NCBI GenBank assembly: GCA_014896485.1
Contig: JADBKH010000020.1
Coordinates: 1-64,000, forward strand
Length of the DNA stretch: 64,000 nucleotides
From: Bacillota bacterium
Lineage (GTDB): Bacteria; Bacillota; Bacilli; Bu12
Reading direction: 5' to 3'
The first letter of the stretch is position 1. Every line of letters starts with the position of its first letter. Shown here one piece after another: positions 15,266 through 24,000 of the stretch. The notes under the pieces were generated by a model. The model made no database searches, had not been told where the DNA came from, and saw nothing but the letters and a program-made list of their open reading frames with translations. Position numbers and translations under genes: made by a program.

Positions 15266-16653
15266 GAAGCAATAGCGCCGTGGCGGTACAGGTCGATGAG
15301 GCAGCTGTCGAGTCCCTGCTGGCGGCTTGTGACGAAAATGCGGTCGTTTTGGTACGGTTTCTTTACTGCGATACGGGGGGGCTGATCCGGGGCAAGAGTG
15401 TCTCGCGACAGGCGCTGCGATCAGCCTTGCGCAGTGGTGTGGGACTGACGGTGGCAATGGCGGCGATGAATCCGTTTGACCAGCTGCAGGTTGTGGATGG
15501 GATGGGCCCCGTCGGTGAGGTCCGCCTTTGGCCCGATCTTTCTACCTTTCACGTACTGCCTTATGCCCCACATCAGGCCGCCCTCTTTTGCGATCTCTAT
15601 GATCTCAATGGACAACCGTGGGAGGCATGTGCTCGGAATTTTCTACGCCGTGCGATTGCACGTGGCGAGGCAGCAGGCTGGCGCTTTGAAGCCGCGTTTG
15701 AAAACGAGTTTACCCTTGCCGTCACAGATACATCCGGCAGTTTCCATCCTTTCGATGAGACCGTCTGTTTTAGCTCTATTGCCATGCAGGCAGTTGGCAA
15801 CTTACCGGTTGCCCTTTTGCAGGCGTTGGAAGCTCAGGGCGTTTCAATGCAACAATACTATCCAGAGCTTTCTGCCGGACAGCATGAGATTTCCGTACGG
15901 CATGCTCCGGTCCTGCAGGCGGCGGATAATCAGTTGCGGGCGCGGGAGACCATTCGAGCCATCGCTCAGCAAGCAGGCTTTCATGCTTCACTGGCCCCCA
16001 AGCCTTTTGCCAATCTGGCTGGAAATGGTGCACACGTCCATATCAGTGGGTGGAGCCTGGACGCTCCTGGGCAGAATCGCTTTTACGATGTTGCAGACCG
16101 CTTTGGGCTCTCGCAGGAGGCATATCACTTTATCGGGGGAATCCTCGCCCATCTGCCAGCTGTGGTGGCCCTCACGTGTCCGACGGTCAACTCCTACTTG
16201 CGATTGGCACCGCAGACCTGGGCTTCCGCTTATCGCTGTTTTGGCCCGGACAATCGCGAAGCGGCGGTGCGTATCGCTTCAGGCTTTTGGGGGGATCCAC
16301 AAGGCAGTGCAAATGTGGAGATCAAGACCGTCGACAACAGCTGTAATCCCTACCTCGCGCTCGGGGCCATCCTGACTGCCGGATTAGACGGGATAAAAAA
16401 AGGGATCGAGCCAGGCGATCCGCTGTCGGTGGACCCTGCTACCCTCTCCGAAGCGGAACGACAGCAACGCCGGATTGATCCGTTGCCTCGCTCTCTGGAT
16501 GAGGCATTGGCAGCGCTGGCCGGCGACGCGCTGCTGCGTGAGGCGATGGGACCCATGCTTTTCTCAGCATTTGAGGCTGTGAAACGCTCCGAGTCCGCTT
16601 TCTTTGTTGACGTGGATCACGATGATACGCGTGCCTATTTCTCTCTCTTTTGA
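15262..16653 (+). CDS. Glutamine synthetase-like enzyme (gamma-glutamyl-amine ligase type)
   Basis: A 463-residue member of the GS III/GlnT-PuuA-like group, which uses ATP to join glutamate to ammonia or an amine. The beta-grasp N-domain ends near residue 110. The catalytic domain shows FENEFTLA (metal-binding Glu pair), PELSAGQHEIS, GNGAHVHIS (metal His) and RLAPQTWASAYRCFGPDNREAAVRI (phosphate/glutamate Arg positions). The C-terminal metal motif is EIKTVDNSCNPYLALGAIL. ATG 15262 has AAGGAGGAG upstream and overlaps the permease stop; a much longer upstream frame is rejected. There is no adenylylation-type tyrosine loop that I can recognise. With the amidohydrolase next to it, the two correspond to the two halves of fungal FluG-type proteins. 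Confidence 0.85.
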   Translation: MRSNSAVAVQVDEAAVESLLAACDENAVVLVRFLYCDTGGLIRGKSVSRQALRSALRSGVGLTVAMAAMNPFDQLQVVDGMGPVGEVRLWPDLSTFHVLPYAPHQAALFCDLYDLNGQPWEACARNFLRRAIARGEAAGWRFEAAFENEFTLAVTDTSGSFHPFDETVCFSSIAMQAVGNLPVALLQALEAQGVSMQQYYPELSAGQHEISVRHAPVLQAADNQLRARETIRAIAQQAGFHASLAPKPFANLAGNGAHVHISGWSLDAPGQNRFYDVADRFGLSQEAYHFIGGILAHLPAVVALTCPTVNSYLRLAPQTWASAYRCFGPDNREAAVRIASGFWGDPQGSANVEIKTVDNSCNPYLALGAILTAGLDGIKKGIEPGDPLSVDPATLSEAERQQRRIDPLPRSLDEALAALAGDALLREAMGPMLFSAFEAVKRSESAFFVDVDHDDTRAYFSLF

Positions 16654-16680
16654 TTCAAATACGAGCAGTTCCTCGTAATT

Positions 16681-17835
16681 TCATCCGAGTGAAGGTAGAC
16701 CGTAGAGTTGGCAGGCATTGCGCCAGAGAATCTGATGGGCAATGCCTTCCGATTGTTCAGCGGTTAGCCAGTTATTCCGCATCAGTTTTTCCAAGACCAT
16801 TGCCAGCGCCTGTCGTTGTACACGTGCGAAGAGCCAATAGGCCTCTGGCAGTGAGTGGGCATCGGTTGCAAAGAGCAGCTTGCTAGAGGGAGCCAATGCG
16901 AACGCCTCTTCAAAGAGTTGTTCTGCAAGGGAGGGGGCATGGCCGCTGGCCAATGAAAGATCGAAAAAGACTTGCGGATAAACAGCAGCCAAGTACCCTG
17001 CTTCGCGCACGTAAGGGTAACAGTGCAACAAGACGACAGGAAGATCATGAAAATCCGGATCTTCGAGCACGCGCCGCAAATGCAGGGGGGATGCTGTACG
17101 TAGATCAGCATCGGGATCCCCGTAGCCGGTGTGGAATTGAACTGGAATCGCCTCGTCCGCACAGCATCGAAGCGCTTCCCACAGCAAGAAATCAAGCAGT
17201 GCAGGATCGCTGAGGCGCACGTGTTCTGGATGCTGTATGGCTGCCTGGTGCAGTGCATCAAAAACGCTTCGTGCCGCAGCAGGATCGCCAGGCTCCAAAG
17301 CCAATCCGATGCGGTACGCCGCGATCGATTTGACAGCGATAGTGCCGTCGTTACGCAAGGCATGTAGCGTTTGCCGGGTTTGGTCGACCAGATCGTCGAG
17401 ACTTGTGCAGTAGGGCAGCTGTTCTTCAAAGAAACGTTCCAAACGCAAAATGGGGTGAACCGGTCGGGCAGCGGAAACGGCAAACGTGTCTGTATCCTGG
17501 TAATGTTCGGGCTGTAAACCGGTATCGACGCACAAGTGGGCGATCCCTGCATCATCGAGCAGATGACGTGTATAGGCACTGCCCGCTTGTGCAATGGACC
17601 GATTGCGGGCTGCCACGAGTGTTTCTTCGTCGGTTGCGCAACCCAGACGCTTGGCGCATTGACGCAGCGCCCACCGGTACGCGATCGTCTGTGGCGTATG
17701 CTGCTCCAGCACCTGCGCATCCGTTGCCTCGGTGAGTGACTGGCGGAGCATTTGCGGCGTCATTCTTTCAAAACCTTTGCGAAAGGCGTGACAATGCTGA
17801 TCGACGGCCGGAATCTCGTCCAAAGAAAGGGCCAT
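16681..17835 (-). CDS. Amidohydrolase family 2-type hydrolase (FluG N-terminal-like)
   Basis: A 384-residue TIM-barrel metal-dependent hydrolase. The N-terminal metal motif is VDQHCHAF (residues 11-18). Then VQFHTGYGDPDADL near residue 235 gives the third His, VLLHCYPYVREAGYLA near 275 the fourth, and LFATDAHSLPE near 325 the catalytic Asp. The start is supported by AGAGGAG 8 bases upstream on the minus strand. It is convergent with the GS-like gene, ending 28 bases from its stop. This arrangement separates the amidohydrolase and GS domains that are fused in FluG. The likely job is hydrolysis of a gamma-glutamyl-amine or related amide, but substrate evidence is lacking. Confidence 0.82.
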   Translation of the reverse strand: MALSLDEIPAVDQHCHAFRKGFERMTPQMLRQSLTEATDAQVLEQHTPQTIAYRWALRQCAKRLGCATDEETLVAARNRSIAQAGSAYTRHLLDDAGIAHLCVDTGLQPEHYQDTDTFAVSAARPVHPILRLERFFEEQLPYCTSLDDLVDQTRQTLHALRNDGTIAVKSIAAYRIGLALEPGDPAAARSVFDALHQAAIQHPEHVRLSDPALLDFLLWEALRCCADEAIPVQFHTGYGDPDADLRTASPLHLRRVLEDPDFHDLPVVLLHCYPYVREAGYLAAVYPQVFFDLSLASGHAPSLAEQLFEEAFALAPSSKLLFATDAHSLPEAYWLFARVQRQALAMVLEKLMRNNWLTAEQSEGIAHQILWRNACQLYGLPSLG

Positions 17836-17964
17836 GCGTTCGCTCCTCTCTACTAGAGAGCAGCGTACGTAACCACGGCATTCGTCGCAAGTCAGCGTGT
17901 AGTGAAAGGATCAACCTTCCGATGCGAGATCTTGGCTTCCATGTTTTTCCCTCTCCCTTTTACA

Positions 17965-18240
17965 GATTGCACAGGAACGATATCGATCTGGCGTATTCAA
18001 TTGGGCAATGGTGGTATTCAGTACCACAAGCAGGGTGTCGGCGACACCTGCTAGCAGAAGAAACGCAAGGACAATTCCTAGTCACCTTAATAGTCCAAGT
18101 CCAACCATAGCTAACGACCAAACAATGCTACACGTTAGAATGGCACAACCATCCCGTGAAACAGGTTGGAGCGAGCCAGAAAGCACGGACCCGATAAGAA
18201 TCAATCCAATTGTCGGCAAAGCCCGGCAATTCCGACGACA
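17965..18240 (-). pseudogene. Fossil of an MFS drug/siderophore exporter C-terminal region
   Basis: On the minus strand from about 18240 down to 17965 one frame reads LPTIGLILIGSVLSGSLQP, then IVWSLAMVGLGLLR, then an in-frame TGA. Without a frame change it continues LGIVLAFLLLAGVADTLLVV and NTTIAQLNTPDRYRS. The last phrase matches the conserved AG.AD......T..Q..TPD..RGR loop of the EntS-like MFS_3 family. No start, no N-terminal half and no closing helices are present, so this is a remnant. It accounts for most of the 460-base gap between the amidohydrolase and the epimerase; the rest of the gap shows nothing recognisable. Confidence 0.5.
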
Positions 18241-18297
18241 AGGGAACGATAGATGATGGAAAGAGCTCGTTGAAAATGGAAAAAGGTGATAAGCCCC

Positions 18298-19242
18298 ATG
18301 CGCGTGATCCTAACCGGTGGGACGGGACTGATTGGTAGGGCACTGACGGCATCGTTGGTGCAGGATGACCATCAGGTCGTGACGCTTTCCCGTCGAGCAG
18401 CACCTGATTCAATGTTGCAAGGAAATGCGGTGGAAGGCACGGCCTTTTCTGGAAAGGTGCAATGGGTGCATTGGCCAGAAGGAGAGACGTGGGTCAATGC
18501 GTTGGAGGGAGCGGATGCTGTAATCCATCTGGCAGGAGAGCCGATCGCAGGAAAACGTTGGAATTCAAAGCAAAAGCAGCGTATTCTGGAGAGCCGCCAA
18601 CAGGGAACCCGACGCTTGGTCGATGCTCTCGGCCGCCTGTCAAACCCGCCCCATACACTGCTGAGTGCCTCCGCAGTCGGCTATTATGGTTTTCGCGGTG
18701 AAGAGGAAGTAACAGAAAACGATCCACCAGGTGACGATTTTCTGGCTCGTGTTTGCGAAGCTTGGGAAGCAGAGGCCCGACGGGCAGAAAGCTTTGGGCT
18801 GCGCGTCGTGTTTGTGCGTACAGGCCTTGTGTTGGCGCCGCAAGGTGGAGCGCTTGCTCCCATGTTGATACCTTTTCGATTCTTAATGGGGGGACCCCTT
18901 GGAAGGGGGCAACAGTGGATGTCCTGGATCCATCTCCAGGATGAAGTCGGCATCTTTCGCTTTCTGCTCGAACAGGAAAGTGTCGCAGGCCCGTTTAATG
19001 CGACAGCACCCCATCCCGTCACCAACCGCACTTTTAGCCGAACATTGGGAGAAGTTCTCCATCGTCCTGCCCGGGTTTCCGCCCCAGCTTTTCTATTGCG
19101 CCTGGCGTTGGGCGAGATGGCTGATGCACTTTTACTCAACGGACAGCGGGCCGTGCCCAAGCGGCTGCAAGAATTGGGCTATCCGTTTCGTTTTACTGAG
19201 CTGAAACCGGCACTTGAAGCTGTACTCTCCGCGCACCTTTGA
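18298..19242 (+). CDS. TIGR01777-family NAD-dependent epimerase/dehydratase-like protein (YfhF/YfcH type)
   Basis: A 314-residue extended-SDR protein. The cofactor motif TGGTGLIG is at residues 6-13 (MRVILTGGTGLIGRAL), then AVIHLAGEPIAGKRWNSKQKQRI, the family-specific segment, near residue 80, and SASAVGYYGFRG near 120 with the YG motif. DUF1731 closes the C-terminus (GQRAVPKRLQELGYPFRFTEL). ATG 18298 is chosen with AAAAGGTG nine bases upstream; an in-frame GTG at 18286 is less well placed. The function of this widespread family is not settled; nucleotide-sugar epimerase and cell-division inhibitor names in databases are by similarity. It stands alone. Confidence 0.88.
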   Translation: MRVILTGGTGLIGRALTASLVQDDHQVVTLSRRAAPDSMLQGNAVEGTAFSGKVQWVHWPEGETWVNALEGADAVIHLAGEPIAGKRWNSKQKQRILESRQQGTRRLVDALGRLSNPPHTLLSASAVGYYGFRGEEEVTENDPPGDDFLARVCEAWEAEARRAESFGLRVVFVRTGLVLAPQGGALAPMLIPFRFLMGGPLGRGQQWMSWIHLQDEVGIFRFLLEQESVAGPFNATAPHPVTNRTFSRTLGEVLHRPARVSAPAFLLRLALGEMADALLLNGQRAVPKRLQELGYPFRFTELKPALEAVLSAHL

Positions 19243-19348
19243 GCCTTCTCATACTGGATGGATAGATGCACGATGGGACGGCTGCCCGTGCCAAAACGGG
19301 AGGGAAGCGCTTACGGTGGAAGGGGAAGTGAAAAAGGAGGGATAGACG

Positions 19349-19450
19349 ATGTCGGATGTAAAAGGCGGGACGTTTGGTGGCTTGTTTTACGGGAAGAATT
19401 TGATCTTTGTCTTGCTCGTTTTATGGTTAATTTCGGCGCTCGACGACTAA
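19349..19450 (+). CDS. 33-residue hydrophobic small protein, possibly YjcZ-like sporulation protein
   Basis: ATG 19349 follows AAAAAGGAGGG by 8 bases, the strongest RBS in this region. The reading frame encodes a short polar, Gly-rich head (GGTFGGLFYGK) and one membrane helix (NLIFVLLVLWLI), then a stop. A rho-independent terminator lies 15 bases downstream. The pattern of Gly-rich start plus single hydrophobic helix in ~30 residues is that of YjcZ/YczN-like small sporulation proteins of Bacilli, but the typical Cys-rich tail is absent. It is too short for similarity alone; the RBS and terminator support expression. Confidence 0.5.
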   Translation: MSDVKGGTFGGLFYGKNLIFVLLVLWLISALDD

Positions 19451-19465
19451 GCCATCCCTTTTCAA

Positions 19466-19500
19466 AAGAGCGCGCCCATGAGCGCGCTCTTGCTGTTTTT
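19466..19500 (+). terminator. Rho-independent terminator after the 33-residue gene
   Basis: A 10-bp perfect stem (AAGAGCGCGC pairing with GCGCGCTCTT), a 6-base loop and then GCTGTTTTT. It ends the small-protein transcript. Confidence 0.8.
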
Positions 19501-19632
19501 GTCCGCAGAAACCGATGAATGGGCATCCTGCAGTGTAACTGCTGATGCTTTCACCGGGGTAGGTGACGGGCACTGGTAATTTTGCGTCAGCTGGTGCATG
19601 ATGCAGGAGGTGGTTTGACGAGGGGGTTTGGT

Positions 19633-20457
19633 ATGGGGCTTCGCCTGTTGGTCAGTGACGTGGACGGTACCCTGCTCGATCCCGAAGGCCGGTTGAACCG
19701 TCGTGTCGTCCGTGCCCTCCGACGTTTTGTCGAAGCGGGGGGACAGCTCTCTTTAGCGACAGGGCGACCGCCGGAGTTGGTCTTACCGATTGCGCGTCGT
19801 ATCCGTACGACGCTGCCTATCGTTACGAACAATGGGGCACGTATTGTCCATCCCAAGGATGGACAAACCATTGCAGCTTCCGTCTTGCCTGCCGAATTGG
19901 TCCGTGCTTTATGGGAGTACGCCCTGGGATACGATGTCACCCTCTTTTTTGCTGGCCAAGGGACGCTTTTTGGCGGACCGCGTAAGGAGGAGCTCGCCCT
20001 TTGGACAGGTTTGCCTTATCTCGCAACCGATCCGCATGCGTTTCCCCCTGCAGACAAGGCGGTGCTCTATGGGGATCCACAAGCCCAGCAAGAGGTGATT
20101 CATTGGCTGCAAAGACAGCTTCCAGGCGCAACAGCCGTGAAGAACGGCTCCGGACACGAACTTTTGGCGCCCAGTGCCAGCAAAGGCAGTGGCGTGCTTC
20201 AACTTGCTGCCATGAGTGGGATCTCCCTCTCGGAGACCGTCGTCGTAGGGGACGAGCTCAACGACCTCTCCATGTTGCGGGTTGCCGGCGTTGCAGCGGC
20301 CGTTGGCAATGCCCTCCCTGAAGTGCGGCAATTGGCAACCCTGCTGCTACCTCCCAATACGCAGGCTCCTCTCGCACGCCTTGCCGAGCAGTTGCGATCA
20401 CATCTGCTGCAGCCGGTAGAGCATCCCGTACCCCAGCTTGTCTCGACACAAAGTTAA
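19633..20457 (+). CDS. Cof-type HAD phosphatase
   Basis: A 274-residue HAD superfamily hydrolase of subfamily IIB. Motif I is DVDGTLLD (nucleophile and acid/base Asp, residues ~9-16), motif II SLATGR, motif III the Lys in SASKGSGV, and motif IV GDELNDLSML. A ~90-residue cap lies between motifs II and III. Such enzymes dephosphorylate sugar phosphates, pyridoxal phosphate or flavin precursors; the substrate cannot be told. ATG 19633 is given; TTG 19615 has the better-spaced AGGAGG and would add six residues. It is monocistronic, followed by a 64-base gap to gerM. Confidence 0.88.
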   Translation: MGLRLLVSDVDGTLLDPEGRLNRRVVRALRRFVEAGGQLSLATGRPPELVLPIARRIRTTLPIVTNNGARIVHPKDGQTIAASVLPAELVRALWEYALGYDVTLFFAGQGTLFGGPRKEELALWTGLPYLATDPHAFPPADKAVLYGDPQAQQEVIHWLQRQLPGATAVKNGSGHELLAPSASKGSGVLQLAAMSGISLSETVVVGDELNDLSMLRVAGVAAAVGNALPEVRQLATLLLPPNTQAPLARLAEQLRSHLLQPVEHPVPQLVSTQS

Positions 20458-20531
20458 CCTGGCCTGACCGCATATTTGGACGACCCGCTCGTATAGATAG
20501 GAGGACAAAGAGCGGGAGGACGGTGTATGCG

Positions 20532-21545
20532 GTGAAAAGACGCGTCCTATGGGTAGGCGGCGTGATGACTGGATTGGTCCTTTTTCTTGGCGGGTGCGGT
20601 ATGGGAACACCCGGAAACACCTCGATCGATGAACCCCCTACACAACAGAAACATCTGCCCCAACAATCTCCGTCCGGCAGCATTTCAGCGACTATCTATG
20701 CACGTTCCCCTGACGGACTTTTAATCCCTGTGGGTGTTACGCTTCCTCCAAATACCCAAGGTGTGGCCAAGAGTGCCCTTGAAGCGATGGTAGATGGCGC
20801 GGCGCCAGATCTCTACGCTCAAACCGGGTTTTCGGCGGTTTTGCCGAAAGGGACCAAGATAAATGGGCTCAATATCAGCAATGGTGTGGCCACAGTCGAT
20901 TTTTCCAAGCAATTCAATACGGCGTCCAATGCGGCGGAAGAGCAACAACGCCTGACAGCTGTCGTGTATACGTTGACCCAATTTCCTACGGTGCAGCAAG
21001 TTCGCTTACAGATAGAGGGGCAAGCACTTAGCGCATTGGCCAAAGGGACGACCATCGATACGCCGTTGAGTCGGCAGACGCTCGGCATCAATGAGCAGAT
21101 CACTCCAGAAGCGCAACCAGGGAACAGCATGATGGTTACAGACTATTTTCTCTACCAGGGTGCTCAGCAAACACAACCTTTTTTGGTGCCCGTAAGCCGT
21201 ATCATCCCGACAGCGCAGGACCCGGTGGCTGCCGTTGTCAAAGAGTTGATCCGTGGGCCGATGGATCCACGTCTGCAACCGGTGATCCGTGCAGATGCAA
21301 AAGTGCTCCAAGCAAAGCTCAATGGCCAGACAGCAACCGTCGATCTGGACCAGTCGGCGCTCCAAGGGCTTGATCAGCAGCAACGCAACCAGTTGGCACA
21401 GGCACTTGTGTTGAGTCTCACCGAGCTTTCCCAGGTACAGCAGGTGACGGTCTCCCAAAACGGGGATACTGCAGCGTTTTCCCAGCAGAGCATGGCGCAG
21501 CCAATGATGCGCCCGCACTTGATCAATCCACCGATTCCAGCGTGA
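20532..21545 (+). CDS. gerM: GerM-like sporulation/germination lipoprotein with two GerMN domains
   Basis: A 337-residue secreted lipoprotein. KRRVLWVGGVMTGLVLFLGGCG is a short signal ending in the lipobox LGGC. After a Pro/Gln-rich linker, two repeats of the GerMN fold follow. One is near residues 75-190 (LEAMVDGAAPDLY...VATVDFSKQF...YTLTQFPTVQQVRLQIEG). The other is near 205-320 (VKELIRGPMDPRLQPVI...TATVDLDQSAL...LSLTELSQVQQVTVS). B. subtilis GerM has the same two-domain layout and is needed for sporulation and germination. GTG 20532 follows GGGAGGA with 11 bases; GTG 20523 is too close. In B. subtilis gerM is followed by rph and the ITPase gene; here rph is absent. Confidence 0.88.
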   Translation: MKRRVLWVGGVMTGLVLFLGGCGMGTPGNTSIDEPPTQQKHLPQQSPSGSISATIYARSPDGLLIPVGVTLPPNTQGVAKSALEAMVDGAAPDLYAQTGFSAVLPKGTKINGLNISNGVATVDFSKQFNTASNAAEEQQRLTAVVYTLTQFPTVQQVRLQIEGQALSALAKGTTIDTPLSRQTLGINEQITPEAQPGNSMMVTDYFLYQGAQQTQPFLVPVSRIIPTAQDPVAAVVKELIRGPMDPRLQPVIRADAKVLQAKLNGQTATVDLDQSALQGLDQQQRNQLAQALVLSLTELSQVQQVTVSQNGDTAAFSQQSMAQPMMRPHLINPPIPA

Positions 21546-21572
21546 AGACCATGGGTGTATCATGAAGAAGTT

Positions 21573-22193
21573 ATGCAAGGGCAGACAAATCGAAGCTTGA
21601 TCCTAGCTACCCACAATCCTGGAAAAATTCGAGAATATTACGATGCCTTGACGCCGCTGGGATATCGGTTGAAGACAGCAGAGGAAGTCGGCGTTTGTCT
21701 GCCAGAGGAGACGGGGCAGACCTTTTTGGAAAATGCACGTATCAAGGCTCGGGCCGTCGCACAGCAGACAGGCTTGCTTGCCTTGGGAGATGATTCGGGA
21801 CTGGCAGTGGATGCTTTGGACGGGGCCCCAGGAGTCTTCTCTGCACGCTATGCCGGGCCAACTGCTACCGCCGAGGAAAACAATGAAAAACTGATAGCAG
21901 CATTGCAAGGCGTACCTTGGGAGCAGCGGACAGCGACGTTCATTTGCACCTTGTCGTTGTGGGATTCTCAAGGAGAAGTGACCTGGGTGGAGGGTCGCTG
22001 TCGTGGATATGTGCTAAAACGGCCGCGGGGTAAGAATGGCTTTGCCTATGACCCCTATTTTTGGGTGCCACAGCTGCAGAAAAGCTATGCCGAATTGAAC
22101 ACGGAGGAGAAAAACCGTATCAGCCATCGCGGGTTGGCGTTACGCCACCTGTATCAGCGCTTGGCGGAGATGGAGGGAAGGTATTCCCTTTAG
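21573..22193 (+). CDS. rdgB: dITP/XTP pyrophosphatase (RdgB/HAM1 family)
   Basis: A 206-residue house-cleaning nucleotidase that hydrolyses non-canonical purine NTPs (XTP, ITP, dITP) to the monophosphate and PPi. Signature segments are LILATHNPGKIREY at the N-terminus, EETGQTFLENARIKARA, ALGDDSGLAVDALDGAPGVFSARYAG (metal-binding acidic cluster), GKNGFAYDPYFWVP and KNRISHRGLA. ATG 21573 is given; GTG 21555 is an alternative six codons upstream. Neither has a strong RBS, and the gene starts 27 bases after gerM, so coupling is likely. Confidence 0.92.
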   Translation: MQGQTNRSLILATHNPGKIREYYDALTPLGYRLKTAEEVGVCLPEETGQTFLENARIKARAVAQQTGLLALGDDSGLAVDALDGAPGVFSARYAGPTATAEENNEKLIAALQGVPWEQRTATFICTLSLWDSQGEVTWVEGRCRGYVLKRPRGKNGFAYDPYFWVPQLQKSYAELNTEEKNRISHRGLALRHLYQRLAEMEGRYSL

Positions 22194-22264
22194 CCCCGCT
22201 CTTCCACCACCCATTGAGGAATGTTTTGTAGGCAGGTTCTGGGCAATACTGGAAGTATTAGCGC

Positions 22265-23971
22265 ATGATGAAGGTGGTTGCCCTGAACCTGCTTTTGATC
22301 CTCTCGTTTGTACAATCGATCCAGATGGGTGTCGTGGCGATCTATTTCATCCAGACCATGCGGGCGCAACAAGGAAACCGAAACGCGATTGACCAACTTT
22401 CAAAACAGCAGCAAGAGGAGCTGCGGCGTCTACGGGCCAATCGCCTGACACCGCCGCTGGCAAGGAAAACCCGCCCCACGTCGATGGGAGAGATTGTCGG
22501 CCAAAAAGAGGGCTTGGCAGCATTGCGTGCTGCTTTATGTGGCCCCAATCCACAGCATGTGATCCTTTACGGACCCCCGGGTGTCGGCAAGACTGCAGCA
22601 GCGAGGCTTGTCTTGGAGGAAGCCAAGCGGAATGTTCATAGCCCTTTTTGTGCCGATGCCCCTTTTGTGGAAGTGGATGCCACCACGGTGCGCTTTGACG
22701 AACGTGGCATTGCCGACCCATTGATCGGTTCAGTCCACGATCCCATCTATCAGGGGGCCGGGGCAATGGGGATCGCCGGTATTCCCCAGCCCAAACCCGG
22801 AGCGGTCACGCGTGCCAATGGGGGCGTGCTGTTTATTGACGAAATTGGCGAGCTCCATCCATATCAGTTGAACAAGTTGCTCAAAGTACTCGAAGACGGG
22901 AAGGTCCTGCTCGAAAGTGCGTATTATACGCCGGGTGATCCGAATATACCCAAGTACATTCACGATATCTTCCAAAATGGTTTGCCTGCCGATTTTCGAT
23001 TGGTTGGTGCCACGACCCGTAGTCCGAAGGAGCTTCCAGAAGCAATTCGTTCACGGTGCGTCGAAATCTTTTTTCGCCCGCTTACCGAAAAAGAGATCAC
23101 CCTTATTGCTCAACGTGCCATCGAAAAGGTGGGCGTGTTGGCCGGGCCCGGTGTGGCGGAAACAATTGCAGATTATGCCAACAATGGGCGGGATGCAGTC
23201 AGCATGGTGCAGCTAGCCGCTGGATTGGCCATTGAGCAGGGGCGACGGAATATCGAACCGAAAGAGATTCACTGGGTCGCTCAACATAGCCAGCTTGCCA
23301 AGCGTCTGCGCCCTCATCTGGCCTCAAATCCCCAGGTAGGACGTGTCAACGGTTTGGCTGTCGCTGGTCCCAATATCGGCGTCCTGCTGGAGATCGAGGC
23401 CGCGGTGTTGCCGGCACGTACGCCTGGGAAGGGAAGCATTACTGTAACAGGCATCGTCGAAGAAGAGCAACTTTCTGGCAGGGGCGGCGAAGCTTTGCGG
23501 CGTAAATCGATGGCCAAAGCCTCGGTGGAGACGGCAACGAGTCTGTTGCGACGGCTGCTGCGGATCGATCCGTCCAACTTCGATATCCATGTCAATTTTC
23601 CAGGAGGTATGCCTGTCGATGGTCCCTCGGCAGGGGCTGCACTCTGCGTAGCCATCGCTTCTGCACTGCTACAGCGTCCGGTCGAACCGTGGGTGGCGGT
23701 GACCGGAGAGATTTCTCTGCTGGGAGAGATCAAGCCGGTGGGGGGTGTTGCGGCTAAAGCTGCTGCTGCTGCGGAGGCAGGGGTCAAGCTGATCTTACTG
23801 CCTGCAGCAAACGCCGCAGAAGTGGAAGCGCAAGAAGGGGTAGCGATCCGTTCGGTTGAGACAGTCGAAGAAGTGCTGCACGCGGCACTTCTCCCACAGC
23901 CAGCAGGAGAAGAAGCCCATCACCTTGCTCCTTCCCTGCCCGGTGCTTTACTATCCGAGCAGACCGGTTGA
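22265..23971 (+). CDS. lonB: ATP-dependent protease LonB
   Basis: A 568-residue membrane-anchored Lon-type protease. An N-terminal hydrophobic helix (residues 4-30) is followed by a short coil. The AAA+ module has Walker A GPPGVGKT (103-110) and Walker B GVLFIDEIGEL. The C-terminal protease domain has the catalytic dyad Ser455 in DGPSAG and Lys498 in GVAAKAAA; the 43-residue spacing is that of Lon enzymes. In Bacillus LonB is forespore-specific and lies beside lonA. Here lonA is missing and engB follows directly after a 29-base gap. Length and domain order are standard. Confidence 0.93.
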   Translation: MMKVVALNLLLILSFVQSIQMGVVAIYFIQTMRAQQGNRNAIDQLSKQQQEELRRLRANRLTPPLARKTRPTSMGEIVGQKEGLAALRAALCGPNPQHVILYGPPGVGKTAAARLVLEEAKRNVHSPFCADAPFVEVDATTVRFDERGIADPLIGSVHDPIYQGAGAMGIAGIPQPKPGAVTRANGGVLFIDEIGELHPYQLNKLLKVLEDGKVLLESAYYTPGDPNIPKYIHDIFQNGLPADFRLVGATTRSPKELPEAIRSRCVEIFFRPLTEKEITLIAQRAIEKVGVLAGPGVAETIADYANNGRDAVSMVQLAAGLAIEQGRRNIEPKEIHWVAQHSQLAKRLRPHLASNPQVGRVNGLAVAGPNIGVLLEIEAAVLPARTPGKGSITVTGIVEEEQLSGRGGEALRRKSMAKASVETATSLLRRLLRIDPSNFDIHVNFPGGMPVDGPSAGAALCVAIASALLQRPVEPWVAVTGEISLLGEIKPVGGVAAKAAAAAEAGVKLILLPAANAAEVEAQEGVAIRSVETVEEVLHAALLPQPAGEEAHHLAPSLPGALLSEQTG

Positions 23972-24000
23972 CCTGAGTTTAACAGGGCGGGGGAAGATGT

